A stretch of 64,000 bases of DNA from Acidimicrobiales bacterium. GTDB taxonomy: Bacteria > Actinomycetota > Acidimicrobiia > Acidimicrobiales > RAAP-2. Location of the stretch: positions 1 through 64,000 of the forward strand of contig JADMIJ010000005.1 of the NCBI GenBank assembly GCA_015478655.1, written 5' to 3'. Below are positions 60,270 to 64,000 of the stretch, piece by piece. The notes below the pieces were generated by a model. It did no database searches and was not told the origin of the DNA. It saw nothing but the letters and a program-made list of their open reading frames with translations. Position 1 is the stretch's first letter. Each line of letters opens with the position of its first letter. Position numbers and translations under genes: made by a program.

Positions 60270-61901
60270 GTGAGTGGATCGAGGGGCCGTCGCTCGGCGC
60301 TGCAAGTGGACCAACTCAGGACCATGGCGGAGGCCTACCCCGACGAGATCGGGTACCGGGTGATGGGGAAGGGGCAACTGACGTTCTCCCGTTGGGACGG
60401 GGACGCCAACCGGCTGGCAAGGGGCCTGACGGCACGAGGCATCGTTCACGGTGACCGCGTGGCCATCCGCCTGAGCGCGTCCAACGCCCTCCGTTGGGTC
60501 ATTGCCTACGCCGCCATCCACAAGGCCGGCGGGGTGGCGGTGCCGCTCGATCCTCGACTGGCCCCGGCGGAAGTGGACCGGATGTTCGTCCACGCCCATG
60601 TGGTGGCCCAGGTGGCTGACGACGACCGGGTCGGGATGCGTGCGTCGGGTTCCCCGTCCGGCTCGGGAACCGGCTCCCCGGTGGAACTGGTGATCGACGC
60701 CTCGCTCGATGATGCCGGCTCGTCCCGGCCCACCGCAGAGGACGGGCAGACCGTCGCGGGCGCCACGCCCGGGCCACGTCTCCTCTCCTGGGATGAGGCG
60801 CTCGACGACGACGGATCCGGGTACCAGGTCCCGGTCGACGACGACGATCTCGCCGACATCATGTTCACCTCGGGCACCACCGGTCATCCGAAGGGGGTGG
60901 CGGTTCGTCACGTCAACGCGTCGACCGTCCCCAACTCCGAGCCCACGTGGAGTGGGAGCCTGTGGCTCCACGCCAGCCCGTTGACCACCTTTGCCGGCCT
61001 GGCCTTCGTCTACGCCCCGATGAAACTGGGGATGACCTGCGTGTACCAGCCCCGCTTCGACGTCGACGAGTGGCTGGACTTCATCGAATCGGATGCCCCC
61101 CAAGCGGTGTTCCTGGTGCCGTCGATGGTCCAGTTGCTCCTCGGCCACCCCCGCTTCGAGCGGGTGGACTTCTCCTCGGTGAGCCTCTGCTCGGTGGGCA
61201 GCGCACCGTTGGCACCGACGGCCATCGATCGCCTACAGGAGCGGATGCCCGACGCCGTCGTGTCCAACAACTACGGGATGACAGAAGCCGGGTCGGTCTA
61301 CTGCGTGATGCCCAAAGGCGAGGCAGTGCGACGCCCCGGCTCCGTCGGAAAGCCTCTTCCCCCTGCCGAGGTCCGGTGTGTCGACGACGACGGCGCCGTT
61401 GTCCCCGCCGGTGCGTACGGGGAGATCGAGCTGCGGATACCCGGTCGTCAGCGCGAGTACTTCAATGACCCGGAGGCGACCGCTGCGACCTGGGTCGACG
61501 GTTGGCTGCATACAGGCGACATCGGCCGGCTGGACGAGGACGGCTATCTCTACATCGGTGGACGGGCCAAGGACGTGATCATCCGGGGCGGGTCCAACGT
61601 CTATGCCGTCGACGTGGAGTACGCCATCCTCTCGCATCCCGGCGTGGAAGAGGTTGCGGTCATCGGCGTCCCTCACGACGTCCTCGGCGAGGACCTGGCC
61701 GCAGTGATCGTGGCCCGCCCCGGTCAGGACCTCGATGCGGAGGTGCTGCGCCAGCACTGCCTGGCCGCCTTGGCCGCCTACAAGGTACCGAGGCGGTGGG
61801 CGTTCGTCGACGAGCTGCCACGAAATCCAGCCGGCAAGGTGCTCAAGCACGAGCTGCAGGTCCGATTCGCCGACGGCATCCCCGTCACCGGCGGACCCTG
61901 A
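60270..61901 (+). CDS. AMP-dependent acyl-CoA synthetase
   Basis: 543 residues, ANL superfamily. P-loop FTSGTTGHPKG, adenine motif NNYGMTEAG, HTGDIGRLDEDGYLYIGGRAKDVIIRGGSNVY with the hinge and the C-terminal catalytic Lys in RNPAGKVLKHEL. GTG at 60270 with AAGGGAGAG upstream decides the start. It lies 72 bp after the exporter permease and may be cotranscribed. It activates a carboxylic acid of unknown kind. Confidence 0.92.
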   Translation: MSGSRGRRSALQVDQLRTMAEAYPDEIGYRVMGKGQLTFSRWDGDANRLARGLTARGIVHGDRVAIRLSASNALRWVIAYAAIHKAGGVAVPLDPRLAPAEVDRMFVHAHVVAQVADDDRVGMRASGSPSGSGTGSPVELVIDASLDDAGSSRPTAEDGQTVAGATPGPRLLSWDEALDDDGSGYQVPVDDDDLADIMFTSGTTGHPKGVAVRHVNASTVPNSEPTWSGSLWLHASPLTTFAGLAFVYAPMKLGMTCVYQPRFDVDEWLDFIESDAPQAVFLVPSMVQLLLGHPRFERVDFSSVSLCSVGSAPLAPTAIDRLQERMPDAVVSNNYGMTEAGSVYCVMPKGEAVRRPGSVGKPLPPAEVRCVDDDGAVVPAGAYGEIELRIPGRQREYFNDPEATAATWVDGWLHTGDIGRLDEDGYLYIGGRAKDVIIRGGSNVYAVDVEYAILSHPGVEEVAVIGVPHDVLGEDLAAVIVARPGQDLDAEVLRQHCLAALAAYKVPRRWAFVDELPRNPAGKVLKHELQVRFADGIPVTGGP

Positions 61902-61919
61902 CCGGAATGGTGGCGGACC

Positions 61920-62828
61920 TCAGGTGCGCTTGCCCAGCAGCGGATGGCTGGGCATGCCCACCGGTTGCAGGTGTTGACCGAGCACCTCGTGGAAGTGGGC
62001 CGCGACCTCGTCCGGGGTCCATCCCCCGTCCTGCCACATGGTGGCGATCTGGCGGGGGGTCTGGAAGAGGGTGTACCCGTAGCCGGTCCGGCCCAGGACC
62101 TGGCCGTTGACGAAGGACGCCGCCTCGGAGGCCAGGAAGGCCACCATAGGGGCATTGAGGGCGGGGTCCTCGCTGGCCGGCGGCTCGGATCCCTCGTAGA
62201 GGCCCTCGGTCATCCGGGTGGTGCCCGACGGGGCCAGGGCGTTGACGGTGATCCCGTACTTGCCGAGCTCGACGGCCCACACGAAGGTCATGCCCATGAT
62301 GGCCGCCTTGGCCGCTCCGTAGTTGGTCTGGCCGAAGTTTCCCCGCAGGCCGGCGGACGACGTCATGTTCACGATGCGGCCGTACCCGGCCTCCTTCATG
62401 TGCGGGGCGGCGTGACGGGTGGCGTTGAAGGTTCCCTTCTGGTGCACGCCGATGACGGCGTCGTAGTCCTCCTCGGTCATCTTCAGCAGCGAGCGGTCGC
62501 GCACGATGCCCGCATTGTTGACCAGGATGTCGACCTGTCCGAAGGCGTCCATGGCCGTGTCGACGATCCGGCCTGCAGCCTCGAAGTCGCTCACCGAGTC
62601 GTGGCTGACCACGGCCTGACCCCCGGCCGCGGCGATCTCTTGGCAGACCTGGGCGGCGGGGTCATCCTCCGCGCCCATGGCGCCGTTGCCGTCACGACCG
62701 TCGAGACCGACCCCGATGTCGTTGACCACCACCTTGGCCCCCTCGGAGGCCAGGCTCAGGGCCACCTGGCGGCCGATCCCCCTGCCGGCTCCGGTGACGA
62801 TGGCAACGCGGTTGTCGAGGAGGCTCAT
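61920..62828 (-). CDS. SDR dehydrogenase (HSD17B4/MFE-like)
   Basis: 302 residues. TGAGRGIG near residue 12, VNDIGVGLDGRDGNG (the MFE-type insertion), NNAGIVRDRSLLKMTEED and SSAGLRGNFGQTNYGAAKAA with Ser, Tyr and Lys. It should be an NAD-dependent (3R)-hydroxyacyl-CoA or hydroxysteroid dehydrogenase. TAGTCT lies 6 nt before the ATG, so the mRNA is probably leaderless. A relative is at 46817, but with different context. Confidence 0.9.
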   Translation of the reverse strand: MSLLDNRVAIVTGAGRGIGRQVALSLASEGAKVVVNDIGVGLDGRDGNGAMGAEDDPAAQVCQEIAAAGGQAVVSHDSVSDFEAAGRIVDTAMDAFGQVDILVNNAGIVRDRSLLKMTEEDYDAVIGVHQKGTFNATRHAAPHMKEAGYGRIVNMTSSAGLRGNFGQTNYGAAKAAIMGMTFVWAVELGKYGITVNALAPSGTTRMTEGLYEGSEPPASEDPALNAPMVAFLASEAASFVNGQVLGRTGYGYTLFQTPRQIATMWQDGGWTPDEVAAHFHEVLGQHLQPVGMPSHPLLGKRT

Positions 62829-62834
62829 GGCGTC

Positions 62835-62840
62835 AGACTA
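62835..62840 (-). promoter_or_regulatory. Predicted -10 of leaderless promoter (SDR)
   Basis: TAGTCT on the minus strand, spacer GACGCC, then the ATG at 62828. The six-base spacer is identical to that of the crotonase at 15995. Confidence 0.5.
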
Positions 62841-62953
62841 GCCAGTGGGCCAGTTCACTGACTCTGCCGTCAGAGGCAAACGGTGCCCCCGCCAACGCTC
62901 CCGTCTCGGAGGTCAGGCGACGGCGGCGTCCCTTCCCGGCCCACGAGATCCGC

Positions 62954-63820
62954 TTAGCAGCGGTAGACGCGCTCCGCGTTGGTGGCGAATAGCTTGTCGC
63001 GAGACTCGCTGTCCAAGCCGGCCACGACAGTGCTGAACGTGGCGTAGAGCTCGTCGAAGGTGCCGTACATGGCGTCAACCGGGAAGTTGCTGGCGAACAT
63101 GCAGCGGTCGACACCGAAGGCCTCGATGGCGTATTCGAGCCACGGGGCGAGGGCGTCGACGTGGATGGACTCCAACGGCATGGCCAGGCCCGAGAGCTTG
63201 CACACGACGTTGTCACCCAGGCCGGCCAGCGCGTCGATGCCCGGCCGCCAGAGAGCACGTTCCTCATCGGAATTCGACCGGGGCCATCCGGTGTGCTCGA
63301 CGACAACGGCCAGATCATCGAAGCCGACGAGCTGCGCCGCCGCCGCCCGAAGCTGGTCGGTGTGGGTCATCAGCTCGAACACCAGATTCCGCTCCTGCAA
63401 CGCACCGAGCACTCCGACATCGGGGAGCGGACCATCGTGTATACCCATCGGGCGGACTCCGCGGAAGCGTGACGCGGTCATCTGCCGGTCGAGGAGATCG
63501 ACGGCCTCGGCCACCGTGTCGGTCGGGGGGAGACCGCCGATGATGGCGTCGGGGCCACCGGTCGAATCCACGTTGCTATCGAGCTCGATGGTCTCCTCGA
63601 TCGAGTGACGACCGGTGGCGGCGGCAACGTTGACGAACTTCTCGACGTTCCATCGGGCCGTCTCCCCCTGATAGGTGCCGGCGTCGAAGCGGCGATACAT
63701 CCTCGACGCATCGCCGGCGCCCTGTGTCGGAGGATGCGAGAGGTACGGGTACCAATCGGTGCGAGCGGGGTCCCAGAGGTGCACGTGGGCGTCGACCACA
63801 CGGGTGGGATGAGCGGTCAC
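62954..63820 (-). CDS. Amidohydrolase (lactonase/decarboxylase-like TIM barrel)
   Basis: 288 residues from the GTG at 63820, which follows GGAGG. The metal motif VDAHVHLWDP gives H12 and H14; later VVVEHTGWPRS, LSGLAMP, and FASNFPVDAMYG with the catalytic Asp. This is the amidohydrolase_2 type, including lactonases and decarboxylases of aromatic or sugar acids. Its start overlaps the stop of the gene that continues past the window end (GTGA). Substrate unknown. Confidence 0.86.
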   Translation of the reverse strand: MTAHPTRVVDAHVHLWDPARTDWYPYLSHPPTQGAGDASRMYRRFDAGTYQGETARWNVEKFVNVAAATGRHSIEETIELDSNVDSTGGPDAIIGGLPPTDTVAEAVDLLDRQMTASRFRGVRPMGIHDGPLPDVGVLGALQERNLVFELMTHTDQLRAAAAQLVGFDDLAVVVEHTGWPRSNSDEERALWRPGIDALAGLGDNVVCKLSGLAMPLESIHVDALAPWLEYAIEAFGVDRCMFASNFPVDAMYGTFDELYATFSTVVAGLDSESRDKLFATNAERVYRC

Positions 63821-64000
63821 CCGGCCTCCGTGTGCGGTGGATGGCCGACGGATCCGACCATCTCCCGGAGGGTGGCGTCGAGCCAATCGGGCACGGCCGG
63901 ACCACCGTACGTGATGCTGCCCAGTGGCCGGGGGTGGCCGCGGAGCCCCAACCAGCCGGCGCCGATCACCAGCTCCGCACCGGCGAGAGAGGCTGCTTCG
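63817..64000 (-). CDS. C-terminal fragment of a gene running off the window
   Basis: 60 codons ending at TGA 63817-63819, with the 5' end beyond position 64000. The visible end includes LVIGAGWLGLRGH and SITYGGPAVPDWLDATLREM. No family recognised from this fragment. Its stop overlaps the amidohydrolase GTG by 4 bp, so the two are in one operon. Confidence 0.6.
   Translation of the reverse strand, partial: EAASLAGAELVIGAGWLGLRGHPRPLGSITYGGPAVPDWLDATLREMVGSVGHPPHTEAG

Noticed and set aside
1-64000. tRNA, rRNA, CRISPR, insertion sequences, phage or toxin-antitoxin genes
   Set aside because: No cloverleaf, repeat-spacer array, transposase or other hallmark was seen reading both strands; a tRNAscan or HMM run would be decisive.

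Overview
The window is high-GC DNA from a bacterium that looks like an actinobacterium, probably of the Acidimicrobiia type. This is inferred from the density of acyl-CoA ligases, dehydrogenases, crotonases and CoA-transferases, two F420-type luciferase-like oxidoreductases, a murL-murD2 pair, frequent GTG/TTG starts, and at least nine genes with a TANNNT hexamer 6-9 nt before the start codon (leaderless promoters). No rRNA, tRNA, CRISPR array, insertion sequence or phage gene was recognised. Coding density is high, and neighbouring genes often overlap by 4 bp (ATGA, GTGA or TTGA).

Layout. 1-3.2 kb: small stress/envelope group (tiny membrane protein, flavin-reductase-fold protein, hemerythrin, YtxH-like protein, YihY membrane protein). 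3.3-10.5 kb: SnoaL-like protein, two aldo/keto reductases, a fused biotin-carrier/carboxyltransferase, an esterase, a class I/II HDAC-like deacetylase and a DsbA-fold oxidoreductase. 10.9-28.7 kb: catabolic acyl-CoA block with two AMP-dependent ligases, a thiolase/DUF35 pair, two CaiB-type transferases (one with its halves in swapped order), two crotonases, a fused glutaconate-type CoA-transferase, an acyl-CoA dehydrogenase, an F420-type oxidoreductase, an amidohydrolase, an aldehyde dehydrogenase and a cupin. 28.7-33.3 kb: APH-fold kinase plus SDR, divergent from TetR plus an ACAD10/11-like dehydrogenase, then a small gene under tandem operator repeats. 33.5-38.4 kb: DUF2889 protein, thioesterase, HSD10-like SDR, hydrolase, SnoaL-like protein, histidine phosphatase. 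38.6-41.3 kb: murL-murD2, followed by a thioredoxin-fold protein. 42.5-47.7 kb: two hotdog dehydratases, a PaaG-like crotonase and a double-domain acyl-CoA dehydrogenase behind a KstR-like palindrome, then an SDR. 47.8-52.2 kb: luciferase-like oxidoreductase, RidA, RraA, D-2-hydroxyacid dehydrogenase, a second copy of the cupin and an AllA-like lyase. 52.2-58.1 kb: branched-chain-type ABC importer (binding lipoprotein, fused LivHM permease, LivG, LivF) with a TetR regulator at its end. 58.4-64 kb: DrrAB-type ABC exporter, acyl-CoA ligase, SDR, amidohydrolase and the tail of one more gene.

Together the genes suggest a heterotroph that imports small organic acids or amino-acid-like compounds, activates carboxylic acids to CoA thioesters and degrades them by beta-oxidation-like steps, possibly including steroid-like or 4-hydroxy acids. 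Functional statements rest on motifs read by eye; no database search was possible.
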